From NCBI GenBank assembly GCA_900542945.1, contig UQPI01000065.1, positions 1 to 11,471 of the forward strand: a stretch of DNA of 11,471 nt, in the 5' to 3' direction. A program made the position numbers and the translations under genes. This DNA is from an uncultured Collinsella sp. (GTDB taxonomy: Bacteria; Actinomycetota; Coriobacteriia; Coriobacteriales; Coriobacteriaceae). Below are positions 1 to 6,711 of this stretch, piece by piece. The number at the start of each line of letters is the position of its first letter. Position 1 is the stretch's first letter. The notes beneath the pieces were generated by a model that worked only from the letters and a program-made list of their open reading frames with translations, ran no database searches and was not told the origin of the DNA.

Positions 1-84
1 ATCGTCGGGCGGGGTCGGAGGGCCCTGCGTTTACATACTCGCCGGGGCTATTCGTCTTCTTGCTGCGGGTGCCTGGTCTGAAAT
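1..84. other. Left-edge stretch with no supported feature
   Basis: I see no credible gene, ribosome site or terminator here. A short open frame on the plus strand ends at a TGA at 79-81 but encodes Arg- and Cys-rich sequence without any family signal, so it is probably not the end of a gene. Confidence 0.4.
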
Positions 85-155
85 TAAGTTGCGGTGAAAT
101 AGTTCCCGCTTAGCCCGCAAATGGCTGAATCTAGAAACTATTCCACCGTAACTTA
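85..155. repeat. 71-bp palindromic repeat, copy 1
   Basis: The element starts with TAAGTTGCGGTGAAATAG and ends with the near-reverse complement CTATTCCACCGTAACTTA, giving arms of about 22 nt around a 27-nt loop that contains TAGCCCGCAAATGGCT. A second copy of exactly the same length and in the same orientation lies at 1322-1392, on the other side of the XRE gene. The loop is also conserved between copies, so this is a dispersed repeat and not a chance hairpin. It carries no ORF. A REP- or MITE-like element is the likeliest identity. Confidence 0.8.
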
Positions 156-218
156 CTGAGTGGGGACTCCTGGCTGCTACTTGCACTGACATTTGTCCTA
201 AAATGGCTGGTCGTTAGG

Positions 219-289
219 GGTTGCTACCGGTAGTTGCGGTAGGGTCGGAGCAGATTCTAACTAGAAATGGTGGTCGCTACCGGTTGTTC
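219..289. promoter_or_regulatory. Candidate operator boxes upstream of the XRE gene
   Basis: CTACCGGTAG at 224-233 is a perfect 10-bp palindrome. A related box, CTACCGGTTG, lies at 277-286, 53 bp downstream, or about five helical turns. Each sits in a longer similar context, GGTTGCTACCGGTAGTTG and GGTCGCTACCGGTTGTTC. A half-site CGGTAG is at 237-242. Position just ahead of a helix-turn-helix regulator suggests autoregulation, but that is inference. A -10-like TAAAAT is at 199-204 with no convincing -35. Confidence 0.3.
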
Positions 290-338
290 TCGGCATACTC
301 GGCTCATTCGATTCGACCATCAAACGAAAGGAACCACC

Positions 339-1268
339 ATGGATCTTGCGATGGCACAGCGCCTCGTCGATCGCCGTAAAGCTGCCGGGCTTTCTCAGGA
401 GGCGCTTGCTGCCCAGCTGGGCGTAAGCCGCCAGGCTGTTAGTAAATGGGAGCGCAGCGAGTCCTCACCCGATACCGATAACCTTATTGCGCTCGCCTCG
501 CTGTATGGCGTGTCGCTGGATGAGCTGCTGTATGGGGTGGCGGTGGCTAGCGCTGATGACTCACAGGCTGATGATGAGGCACAGGACAGCAACGCCGGCA
601 CCAAAGCTTCAGATGAGGCTGAGGATTCTGCCGAGCACGCCGATTGCGGCGACAAACCACTTGTCGATATTTCCCTCGCGCGCGGTATCCACGTCATTGA
701 TCCCAATAAAGGCGAGGAAGTCCATGTTGGCTGGAGCGGCATCCATGTGACCAACGAGCGCAAGGGCGAAGAGGTGCATGTGGGGCCGGGCGGCGTGCAT
801 ATCGATACGCTTGAGGACGATGGACATAGCGTGCGTACCAATGACAACGGCACCGTCACCATCGATGGCGAGACGTTTTCCAGCTGGAAGGAAGCACACG
901 ACAAGCTCGACCATCATGGTAGGCATTTCCACACCAAGGTCGGACGTGCATGGAACAAATTCCCCTTCCCCGCACTTGTCACTCTTGCCTATCTGGTGCT
1001 TGGCATTGTCTACGGCACATGGGGCATGGGGCTCTTCCTCGTCTTTTTGATTCCCGTCTATTACGCGCTTGGCGACTTTATCGACCAACGCCGCTTATCT
1101 AAGCTGATCGATGTCGTCTATTCAGTCAGTGCCGAGGCATGGTTCCTCTACATGTGGCTCTGCCTGGAGCAACCCCATCCCGCCTGGGTAATACTCATCA
1201 CCATCCCGGTCGTAAAAGCACTCATGCGTTGGTGCCGTAAACAATGGAAGTGTCGCAAACAGGCCTAA
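339..1268 (+). CDS. Membrane-anchored XRE-family regulator with GIHV repeats
   Basis: The 309-aa protein begins with a Cro/CI-type helix-turn-helix (residues about 5-65), seen in GLSQEALAAQLGVSRQAVSKW and the closing SLDELLYG. An acidic, probably disordered linker follows (67-109). A short module then repeats with an 18-residue period: GIHV(I/T)(D/N)..KGEEVHVG at 116-131 and 134-149, and a third start GGVHI at 151-155. The C-terminal third has about four hydrophobic segments (near 212-228, 229-246, 256-276 and 281-296) and a basic tail. It probably binds DNA while tethered to the membrane and responds to an envelope or ligand cue; the ligand is unknown. I chose ATG at 339 because GAAAGGA (326-332) sits 6 nt upstream and the HTH begins at once. 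An in-frame ATG at 267 would add 24 residues unlike the family. It is monocistronic between two copies of the 71-bp repeat. Confidence 0.85.
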   Translation: MDLAMAQRLVDRRKAAGLSQEALAAQLGVSRQAVSKWERSESSPDTDNLIALASLYGVSLDELLYGVAVASADDSQADDEAQDSNAGTKASDEAEDSAEHADCGDKPLVDISLARGIHVIDPNKGEEVHVGWSGIHVTNERKGEEVHVGPGGVHIDTLEDDGHSVRTNDNGTVTIDGETFSSWKEAHDKLDHHGRHFHTKVGRAWNKFPFPALVTLAYLVLGIVYGTWGMGLFLVFLIPVYYALGDFIDQRRLSKLIDVVYSVSAEAWFLYMWLCLEQPHPAWVILITIPVVKALMRWCRKQWKCRKQA

Positions 1269-1321
1269 ACCATCCCAGCCCGACAGCAGCACCCAACTAG
1301 TACTCCCCCGCCCATCCCTCC

Positions 1322-1392
1322 TAAGTTGCGGTGAAATAGTTCCTGCTTAGCCCGCAAATGGCTTAATTTAGGAACTATTCCACCGCAACTTA
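1322..1392. repeat. 71-bp palindromic repeat, copy 2
   Basis: Same element as at 85-155, in the same orientation and of the same length. The arms, beginning TAAGTTGCGGTGAAATAG and ending CTATTCCACCGCAACTTA, pair over 22 nt with one mismatch that is a G-U pair in one RNA strand. Loop bases differ from copy 1 at only a few positions. It lies 53 bp after the stop of the XRE gene, so it could also fold in that transcript's 3' end, though no T-tract follows. Confidence 0.8.
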
Positions 1393-1454
1393 CGAATGAT
1401 CGGAGCGGCTACAGCACAAGCGTCGGCGTTCGTTTGATGGTCCGCCAAGAAAAG

Positions 1455-1593
1455 GGGCCATCTACTACGTTTAACTCGATGGGGCCAACCATGACCGCCT
1501 TTTTCGAAAATCGACAGGCCTTCTACCTGCGGTTTTATTTTTCGTTTTCCCGGCATGGTTGAGGGTATCCAATTAAACGTAGTAGATAGGCCC
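1455..1593. repeat. 139-bp imperfect palindrome, MITE-like, non-coding
   Basis: The left arm contains GGGCCATCTACTACGTTTAA and the right arm contains TTAAACGTAGTAGATAGGCCC, which pair almost perfectly. Further in, CAACCATG (1486-1493) pairs with CATGGTTG (1554-1561), and the centre has a smaller inverted pair, CAGG/CCTG. This stretch plus its flanks fills most of the 454-nt gap between the two genes. A 95-codon minus-strand reading frame crosses it but also crosses the 71-bp repeat, so I do not call it a gene. Only one copy is in the window, so the repeat status is inferred from its shape. Confidence 0.55.
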
Positions 1594-1722
1594 GCTTTGT
1601 GGCATACGACCCATTCAAGCCCAATCTCGAAGGCTGGAGAAAGCCCTTCATCCACGCCTGTGAGCGAAAACCAAATAGAATGAAAGGCAAATGGAAAAGC
1701 CCGTTTAACGAGCGGAGGACAT

Positions 1723-2043
1723 ATGCGCGACGTAGCCGAAAGCGACTGGAAGCTGTTTAAGAAAATGCTTCCTCAATGGCAAGAACGTTATATGGAAAAG
1801 CTCATCGGCCAGTATGTTGAGATACTGAATGGCGACAGTGAAGCGTCCAGTAGATTTTGGGCACTAGAAGAGCGCCTCAATAGAGACAAGCTGTCCTCAG
1901 GCGTAATTGCAAACGACATTCGCCGCAGCACAATGCACCGCGAGATAGCCAATTTGCTTATCGACAGCGTGATCACCCTTGACGACCTTGACGGTTTTAC
2001 CGAGGACATTAAGAGCTATGCGCAACACTGGATTGGCCAGTAA
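1723..2043 (+). CDS. Small hypothetical protein, 106 aa
   Basis: I cannot assign a function. The protein is soluble, charged and probably all-helical, with no signal peptide or membrane segment. Notable stretches are WKLFKKMLPQWQERYMEKL near the N-terminus, then FWALEERLNRD in the middle and LLIDSVITLDDLDGF towards the end. From memory it resembles a widespread family of small uncharacterised proteins in gut Firmicutes and Actinobacteria with a W..F...LP.WQE.YM..L start and a VITLDDL.GFS end; this needs a search. GGAGG at 1714-1718 lies 4 nt before the ATG, which is close but usable. By eye the gene is more AT-rich than its neighbours, and it stands alone behind a palindromic repeat, which would fit acquisition by transfer. 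A -10-like TAGAAT is at 1676-1681 without a clear -35. Confidence 0.75.
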   Translation: MRDVAESDWKLFKKMLPQWQERYMEKLIGQYVEILNGDSEASSRFWALEERLNRDKLSSGVIANDIRRSTMHREIANLLIDSVITLDDLDGFTEDIKSYAQHWIGQ

Positions 2044-2080
2044 GAGCACTGAACGACAGACATCCCCAGCAAAACGGGGA

Positions 2081-2114
2081 AAACGCCGGGCCATCTAATG
2101 GTTGTCCGGCGTTT
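2081..2114 (+). terminator. Candidate terminator hairpin after the 106-aa gene
   Basis: AAACGCCGG (2081-2089) pairs perfectly with CCGGCGTTT (2106-2114). An inner CCAT/ATGG pair shortens the loop. The stem ends in only three T residues, so termination on the plus strand may be weak; the recurrent hairpin at 2126-2160 follows 12 nt later. It lies 38 nt past the stop codon. Confidence 0.5.
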
Positions 2115-2125
2115 GCCCAGATAAA

Positions 2126-2160
2126 ACCTGCCAAAATAAACCTGTCCCTTTTTGGCAGGT
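2126..2160 (-). terminator. Recurrent hairpin, copy 1: terminator of the ABC operon
   Basis: ACCTGCCAAAA (2126-2136) pairs with TTTTGGCAGGT (2150-2160), an 11-bp stem with a 13-nt loop. Read on the minus strand it starts at the permease stop codon and is followed by TTTTAT, as expected for an intrinsic terminator. The same sequence with one base change, including the flanking CCCAGATAA, recurs at 8136-8170, again just after the stop of a minus-strand gene. A diverged copy is at 5683-5714. It is therefore a repeat family used as a terminator. Confidence 0.75.
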
Positions 2161-4925
2161 TACTCGGCGCTCTTGAGGGCGCCGACCATGTCGATCTTAT
2201 TGAGGGTACGATTGGTAGCGAGGTTGACGATGATCGTAAAGCCGAAGGAAAGCACCACGGCGAGCACGTAGCTCAGCGGCTCGACCTCGACGTCAAAGTA
2301 CAGCGACGGCATCTGCAAAATGTACGTAAAACTCTCGGCCAGCAAGCCGCCCAGCGGCACGCCCAGCGCGGCTCCGATCGCCGTAAGAATCAACGTCTCC
2401 TTGTTGACGTAATGGTGCACCTCGCCACGACGGAAGCCCAGCACCTTAATAGTCGCCAGCTCGCGTTCGCGCTCCGAGATGTTGGTGTTAGACAACGTAA
2501 ATACCACCACAAACGACAGGCACGCCGCCATAAAGGTCACAAGCACCACGACCGAATTGATAATCGTAAAGTTTGCCTCATAGTTTTCCCAATGCTCGGC
2601 GGTACTCGACAACGTAATCCAACCATCGCTCTTAAGACGGTTGGTAAACGCAATCTGATCGGCCGACGAACCCTTAAGCAGTGCAAGGATGCCGTTGAGG
2701 CGCGCATTTCGACCGAACGCGCGCTCGTAGGTACCCTGCGTCATATAGAGCGTATTGCCCAGATAGTTGAGCGAGATGTCGCTGACTTTGACCTTGGCGA
2801 CATTGAGCGACGAGTCCTGGACCTGCGCCGTATCGCCCGGCTGAATTCCCAGCACCAGCTGCGAGCTCTTGCTCAGATACACATCGCCATCGCGCAGGGC
2901 AAGCGGCTCTTTGGACTCATCCTCCAGGCACACGTAGTCATCCAGATCGCCGGTGCGGTCATCGGGCACCACGATCAGCTGCACGGTCTCGCTCTTGCCG
3001 CCAAAGGTAAAAGTGACGTTGTCGGTCATAATCGGCAGCGTCGAAGCTACGGTCACGTCGGAATCCTTGGCTGCGCTGCGCTCATCTAGCGCCGCGCACG
3101 TCTGCGAAAAATCATCGGAATTGGCAACCGCCAGCAGGTCGTAGCGCGTGATATGCCCGTACTGCTTGGGCGAAAGCGCCACCGACGTATCGCGGATGCC
3201 CATGCCGCAAATCACAAGCGCCGTGCAGCCGGCGATACCGAAGATAGTCATAAAGGCGCGTTTTTTGTAGCGGAACAGGTTACGCGCTGCCACCTTGTTC
3301 AAAAAGCCCATGCGGTGCCAGATAAAGCCGATGCGCTCGAGCAGAATGCGCGAACCGGCGCGCGGGGCCTTGGGACGCATGAGCGAGGCCGGGGTCTCAG
3401 CCATCTCGTGGCGGCAGGCGATAATCGTGGCTCCCACCACGCCCACGGCAAACAGCGCCACCGATACGAGCGATGACACGATGTCGTACGAAAGCAGCAT
3501 CTGGGGCAGTGAGTACATGTCGTCGAACACTGTAAACAGGAACAGCGGCAGGCCCACGAATCCGATGACGTTGCCGAGCACGCCGCCAATCAGGCATGCC
3601 CACAGCGCATAGTCCACGTATTTGGACAGGATGCGTCCGCGTGAATAGCCGAGCGCCTTGTACAGGCCAATGAGCGTGCGCTCCTCCTCGACCATGCGCG
3701 TGGCGGTGGTGAGGCTGATGAGCACGGCGACGATAAAGAAGATAAACGGGAACACGGTGGCGATGGCCTCGATCGAAGAACTGTCGCTCTCGACGCTCGA
3801 GTAGCTTGCGATGTTATCGCGGTCCTGGATGTACCAGGTGCATTCGCCCAGGTCAGAGAGCTCGGCGCGGGCATCGGCAAACTGCTGGTCGGCGGCGGCA
3901 CGGCGCTGGTCCAGGTCGGCTTGCGCCTGCGCACGCTCGTCGCTGCCCTCGGCCATGCGATTGATGTTGTCCTGCTCGATCCCAAAGACCATATTCGCCT
4001 GACGCTCAGCCGCGTCCAAGCTCGCCGGTGTGTCGACCGTCAGCTCCTGGGCGCGCGCCTTCTCACGCTCCTCGCGGATCTTCTCGATATTGCCCTTGAC
4101 CTCATTGATCTTTGCCGAGTAGGCATCCGAATAGGAGTTGAGGCTCTTGGCTCCCTCGACGACCACGTGGACAGCGGAGTAGGAAGAAGATGTCGCGGCA
4201 TCCTCGCTCACGTAGAACTTGTAGTCCGCAGTCGAAGCAGCGCGAAAGGCGTTGACCGTCGAGTCGGAGCTCACATCAGTGGGATCGAGGACCTCAGCCG
4301 TAATGGTGTAGTCCCCATCGGCAAACTGGTCCTTGGCGCTTTGGTTCGACGAGCTCGCATCGTTGGCGGCAAAGCTCACCGTATCGCCGATTTTCTTGCC
4401 CGAAGCCTTCAAAAAACGTGAGGTCACTGCCACTTCGCCCGAAGTCTCGGGCAGCTCGCCGCGTACTAGCACCGGTTGGTCAATATTCTCTTTGGAGAGG
4501 CTCTGTACGACGACACGCTCGCGCGTCGTACCCACGGCGGTATAGGCGGTCTCGGTATAGATGCCCTCGGCCGTCTCGACGCCATCGACCTCTTGGATCG
4601 CGGCAATATCGTCATCGGTCAGACCATAGGTCGACTGCACGTTGATGTCATAGACATTCTGCTGGTCAAAATAGGCGTCGACCGAATCACACAGGTCCTC
4701 GCAGCCCGCCTTAAGGCCGCACATCACGCTCACGCCAAGCGCGGTGATCACAACGATAGACAAGAAGCGTTTGAGGCTGCCGCGAATCGTGCGGTAGATG
4801 CCACGGCGAAAAACCGTCGGCACCATATCGTTTGAGCTTTGGGCGGTACGGTAGGTCGTAAAATCCTGCTCGCGCTCCGTGTTCTGCGCGTCGCGGCGTT
4901 GGCTGTTTTGGCGGTCCTGATTCAT
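2160..4925 (-). CDS. FtsX-type ABC transporter permease, 921 aa
   Basis: Membrane subunit of an ABC transporter whose ATPase is encoded just upstream. Residues below count from the ATG at 4925. A hydrophilic N-terminal tail (about 1-40) is followed by the first membrane helix (54-72) and a large extracytoplasmic domain (about 73-385). Its second part, about 270-360, is Glu/Arg/Ala-rich and likely a coiled coil. A first FtsX domain has helices near 390-408, 441-466 and 484-504, and the cytoplasmic motif ERTLIGLYKALG. Another helix (557-576) opens a second extracytoplasmic domain, and the last three helices (787-810, 844-864, 885-901) form a second FtsX domain with ERELATIKVLGF. This two-FtsX layout is typical of MacB/LolCE-like permeases that move lipids, peptides or drugs by mechanotransmission. 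The substrate cannot be told. GTG at 4937 would overlap the ATPase gene by 7 nt and is a possible start; neither start has a strong ribosome site, so translational coupling is likely. Confidence 0.9.
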   Translation of the reverse strand: MNQDRQNSQRRDAQNTEREQDFTTYRTAQSSNDMVPTVFRRGIYRTIRGSLKRFLSIVVITALGVSVMCGLKAGCEDLCDSVDAYFDQQNVYDINVQSTYGLTDDDIAAIQEVDGVETAEGIYTETAYTAVGTTRERVVVQSLSKENIDQPVLVRGELPETSGEVAVTSRFLKASGKKIGDTVSFAANDASSSNQSAKDQFADGDYTITAEVLDPTDVSSDSTVNAFRAASTADYKFYVSEDAATSSSYSAVHVVVEGAKSLNSYSDAYSAKINEVKGNIEKIREEREKARAQELTVDTPASLDAAERQANMVFGIEQDNINRMAEGSDERAQAQADLDQRRAAADQQFADARAELSDLGECTWYIQDRDNIASYSSVESDSSSIEAIATVFPFIFFIVAVLISLTTATRMVEEERTLIGLYKALGYSRGRILSKYVDYALWACLIGGVLGNVIGFVGLPLFLFTVFDDMYSLPQMLLSYDIVSSLVSVALFAVGVVGATIIACRHEMAETPASLMRPKAPRAGSRILLERIGFIWHRMGFLNKVAARNLFRYKKRAFMTIFGIAGCTALVICGMGIRDTSVALSPKQYGHITRYDLLAVANSDDFSQTCAALDERSAAKDSDVTVASTLPIMTDNVTFTFGGKSETVQLIVVPDDRTGDLDDYVCLEDESKEPLALRDGDVYLSKSSQLVLGIQPGDTAQVQDSSLNVAKVKVSDISLNYLGNTLYMTQGTYERAFGRNARLNGILALLKGSSADQIAFTNRLKSDGWITLSSTAEHWENYEANFTIINSVVVLVTFMAACLSFVVVFTLSNTNISERERELATIKVLGFRRGEVHHYVNKETLILTAIGAALGVPLGGLLAESFTYILQMPSLYFDVEVEPLSYVLAVVLSFGFTIIVNLATNRTLNKIDMVGALKSAE

Positions 4926-4930
4926 GGGCG

Positions 4931-5632
4931 CTACCACTCGATCGTCTCGATAGGCACAGGATTTTGCTGGACCGTCTCGCTCTCCACGCGGCCGCTCTTA
5001 AAGCGGATCAGGCGATCGGCCATGGGCGCCAGCGCAGAGTTGTGGGTGATGATGATGACCGTAATGCCTTGCTTGCGGCAAGTGTCCTGTAGCAGCTGCA
5101 AGATCTGCTTGCCGGTTTTGTAGTCGAGTGCACCCGTAGGCTCGTCGCACAAAAGCAGCTTGGGGTTCTTAGCCAGCGCGCGGGCGATGGATACGCGCTG
5201 CTGCTCGCCGCCCGAAAGCTGCGCCGGAAAGTTGCCCAGGCGCTCGCCCAGGCCAACCTGGCGAAGCGTTTGCTCGGCATCGAGCGAATCGGGGCAGATC
5301 TGCGCCGCGAGTTCGACGTTCTCAAGCGCCGTCAGGTTAGGGACCAGATTGTAGAACTGGAAGACAAAGCCGACGTCGGCGCGTCGGTATTCCACGAGTT
5401 GCGCCTCGTTGGCGGAGCTCACGTCACGCCCGTCCACCGTCACAGTGCCGGAGGTCGCCGTGTCCATGCCGCCCAGAATGTTGAGGGCCGTGGTCTTGCC
5501 GGCGCCCGAAGCGCCCAGAATGATGGCGAGCTCGCCGCGCTCGACCGTAAAGCTCGCGCCGTCAAGCGCGTGGATGCGGGCGTCGCCCTCGCCGTATGCC
5601 TTGATGACGTCTTTGAATTCGATATAGGCCAT
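4931..5632 (-). CDS. ABC transporter ATP-binding protein (MacB/LolD type)
   Basis: The 233-aa cytoplasmic ATPase partners the permease encoded 5 nt downstream and powers it. All motifs are intact: Walker A GASGAGKT (40-47), Q-loop Gln92 in FVFQFYNLVPNLTALENVELA, signature LSGGEQQRVSIARAL (from 139), Walker B LLLCDEPTGALD (159-170) and the switch His197 in IITHN. The stretch NLVPNLTALENVELA and the length near 230 aa are typical of the LolD/MacB/SalX group that works with FtsX-type permeases. The ATG at 5632 has GGGA 8 nt upstream. It is the first gene of a two-gene operon read away from the GyrI-like gene. Substrate unknown; in Gram-positives such pairs often export antimicrobial peptides or envelope components. 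Confidence 0.93.
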   Translation of the reverse strand: MAYIEFKDVIKAYGEGDARIHALDGASFTVERGELAIILGASGAGKTTALNILGGMDTATSGTVTVDGRDVSSANEAQLVEYRRADVGFVFQFYNLVPNLTALENVELAAQICPDSLDAEQTLRQVGLGERLGNFPAQLSGGEQQRVSIARALAKNPKLLLCDEPTGALDYKTGKQILQLLQDTCRKQGITVIIITHNSALAPMADRLIRFKSGRVESETVQQNPVPIETIEW

Positions 5633-5682
5633 CGATTAATTCCCATCTGGTCGGATAACTCTTTAGTATTACCCATTTCCCA

Positions 5683-5714
5683 CCTACCAAAAAGGGCAGG
5701 TTTATTTTGGCAGG
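5683..5714. repeat. Recurrent hairpin, copy 2 (inverted, between divergent genes)
   Basis: CCTACCAAAA (5683-5692) faces TTTTGGCAGG (5705-5714), followed by TTTTAT. Loop and flanks match the hairpins at 2126-2160 and 8136-8170, but in the opposite orientation. The stem has one A/C mismatch on the plus strand, which is a G-U pair on the minus strand. It lies between two divergent start codons, so it cannot be the 3' terminator of either gene. It might stop antisense transcription or simply be an inserted repeat. Confidence 0.6.
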
Positions 5715-5832
5715 TTTTATATGGGGAAACGGCAGCTATAGATAGGGCGCCGGGGAGGCCGAGAAATCATCGACGGGGTCAGGCCGACCGCCAAACACAA
5801 CGCACGCATCTCTATCTGTCATCAAAATCATT

Positions 5833-5846
5833 CGAACAGTTGTTCG
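5833..5846. promoter_or_regulatory. LexA/SOS-box-like operator
   Basis: CGAACAGTTGTTCG has six-base arms CGAACA and TGTTCG around GT. The full context TTCGAACAGTTGTTCGTT fits the actinobacterial and Bacillus LexA pattern CGAAC-N4-GTTCG. It sits 57 nt ahead of the GyrI-like start codon. Two overlapping TATGAT -10-like hexamers follow at 5851-5856 and 5856-5861, so a bound repressor would cover the -35 region. Another repressor with a similar palindrome is possible. Confidence 0.55.
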
Positions 5847-5902
5847 TTTCTATGATATGATTCCGTTATCTAAGCAGGCCAATACGCAGAAAGGCGGCCA
5901 GC

Positions 5903-6541
5903 ATGGCGTTCGACTTTAAGAAGGAATGCAAGGAGCTCTACAAACCTGCAAGCAAACCGAGTATCGTAACTGTCCCACCTATGAGCTACGTTGCCGTTCG
6001 CGGCAAGGGCGACCCAAATACCGAAGGTGGCGAGTATCAAAACGCCCTGCCGCTGCTTTACGGAATCGCCTATACCGTCAAGATGTCGAAGAAAGGATCA
6101 AGGAGTATCGAGGGCTATTTCGACTTTGTGGTACCGCCGCTCGAAGGTTTCTGGTGGCAAGACTCCCCGAGCGGCGACATCGATTATGTACGCAAGGACG
6201 ATTTCAACTTTATCTCGTGCATCCGCCTGCCCGATTTCGTCACCCGAGATGACTTTGACTGGGCAGTCGCGGAAGCCACGACCAAAAAGAAACTGGACTT
6301 TTCCGCCGTCGAGCTGCTTAAAGTTGACGAGGGTCTTTGCGTTCAATGCATGCACACCGGGCCCTACGACAACGAACCGGCGACCGTAAACGCCATGCAT
6401 GAATACACGACCGAGCAGGGCTATGTCCCCGACTTCTCAGACACCCGTTTACATCACGAAATCTATCTCTCCGATCCACGCAAATGCGCACCGGAGAAAC
6501 TTAAGACCGTGGTTCGTCATCCTATCAAGCGCGCTGAATAG
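5903..6541 (+). CDS. GyrI-like small-molecule-binding domain protein
   Basis: The 212-aa cytoplasmic protein matches the stand-alone GyrI-like family (COG4832 type) by length and motifs: VPPMSYVAVRGKGDPN (24-39), LLYGIAYTVKMSKKG (51-65), VVPPLEGFWW (76-85), HTGPYDNEPATVNAMHEY (151-168) and HHEIYLSDPRK (184-194). The fold is the SOUL/GyrI-like domain that also forms the ligand part of BmrR-type regulators. Some members bind drugs or hydrolyse electrophilic small molecules; the ligand here is unknown. There is no DNA-binding domain, so it is not itself a regulator. GAAAGG (5889-5894) lies 8 nt before the ATG. It is transcribed alone, divergent from the ABC operon, behind a LexA-box-like operator that suggests induction on DNA damage. 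Confidence 0.88.
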   Translation: MAFDFKKECKELYKPASKPSIVTVPPMSYVAVRGKGDPNTEGGEYQNALPLLYGIAYTVKMSKKGSRSIEGYFDFVVPPLEGFWWQDSPSGDIDYVRKDDFNFISCIRLPDFVTRDDFDWAVAEATTKKKLDFSAVELLKVDEGLCVQCMHTGPYDNEPATVNAMHEYTTEQGYVPDFSDTRLHHEIYLSDPRKCAPEKLKTVVRHPIKRAE

Positions 6542-6569
6542 CGTGGGGCGTCATTTCACGCGCTAGGTT
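6536..6569 (+). terminator. Weak terminator-like hairpin after the GyrI-like gene
   Basis: GCGTG (6541-6545) pairs with CACGC (6557-6561), and outer bases TAG/CTA extend the stem if a two-base bulge is allowed. GGTTTT follows at once. The stem is short, so this is a tentative call. Confidence 0.3.
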
Positions 6570-6614
6570 TTAAGCCAGCCAACCAGCCGCCTCCTAGGCC
6601 GTCCGGTAATTATC

Positions 6615-6641
6615 TTGACGCGGCCCGTCGTATCTTATAAG
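6615..6641 (+). promoter_or_regulatory. Candidate sigma-70-type promoter of the CLC gene
   Basis: TTGACG (6615-6620) is five of six to the -35 consensus, and TATAAG (6636-6641) is five of six to the -10 consensus. The 15-nt spacer is shorter than ideal. It lies about 70 nt ahead of the start codon. The leader shows no recognisable fluoride (crcB-type) riboswitch. Confidence 0.4.
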
Positions 6642-6711
6642 TTTGTTTTGCTAAAGCTGGAAAGCCTCTCAACGATGCGCAACTCCAGCTCTTTTTCTAT
6701 CAAGAGAGCAA

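Noticed and set aside
85..1392. Composite transposon made of the two 71-bp repeats
   Set aside because: The repeats encode no transposase and no target-site duplication was visible; I keep only the recombination possibility.
1368..1655. 95-codon minus-strand reading frame
   Set aside because: It runs across the 71-bp repeat and the 139-bp palindrome, has no ribosome site I can support and no domain; its sequence is explained by the repeats.
2412..3089. Long plus-strand reading frames inside the ABC permease gene
   Set aside because: They lie antisense to a well-supported 921-aa membrane protein and have no family features; they are GC-rich shadow frames.
6542..6711. Fluoride riboswitch ahead of the CLC gene
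   Set aside because: I could not find the GGNGAUGG-type start or the conserved core of the crcB motif in this leader. A covariance-model search would settle it.
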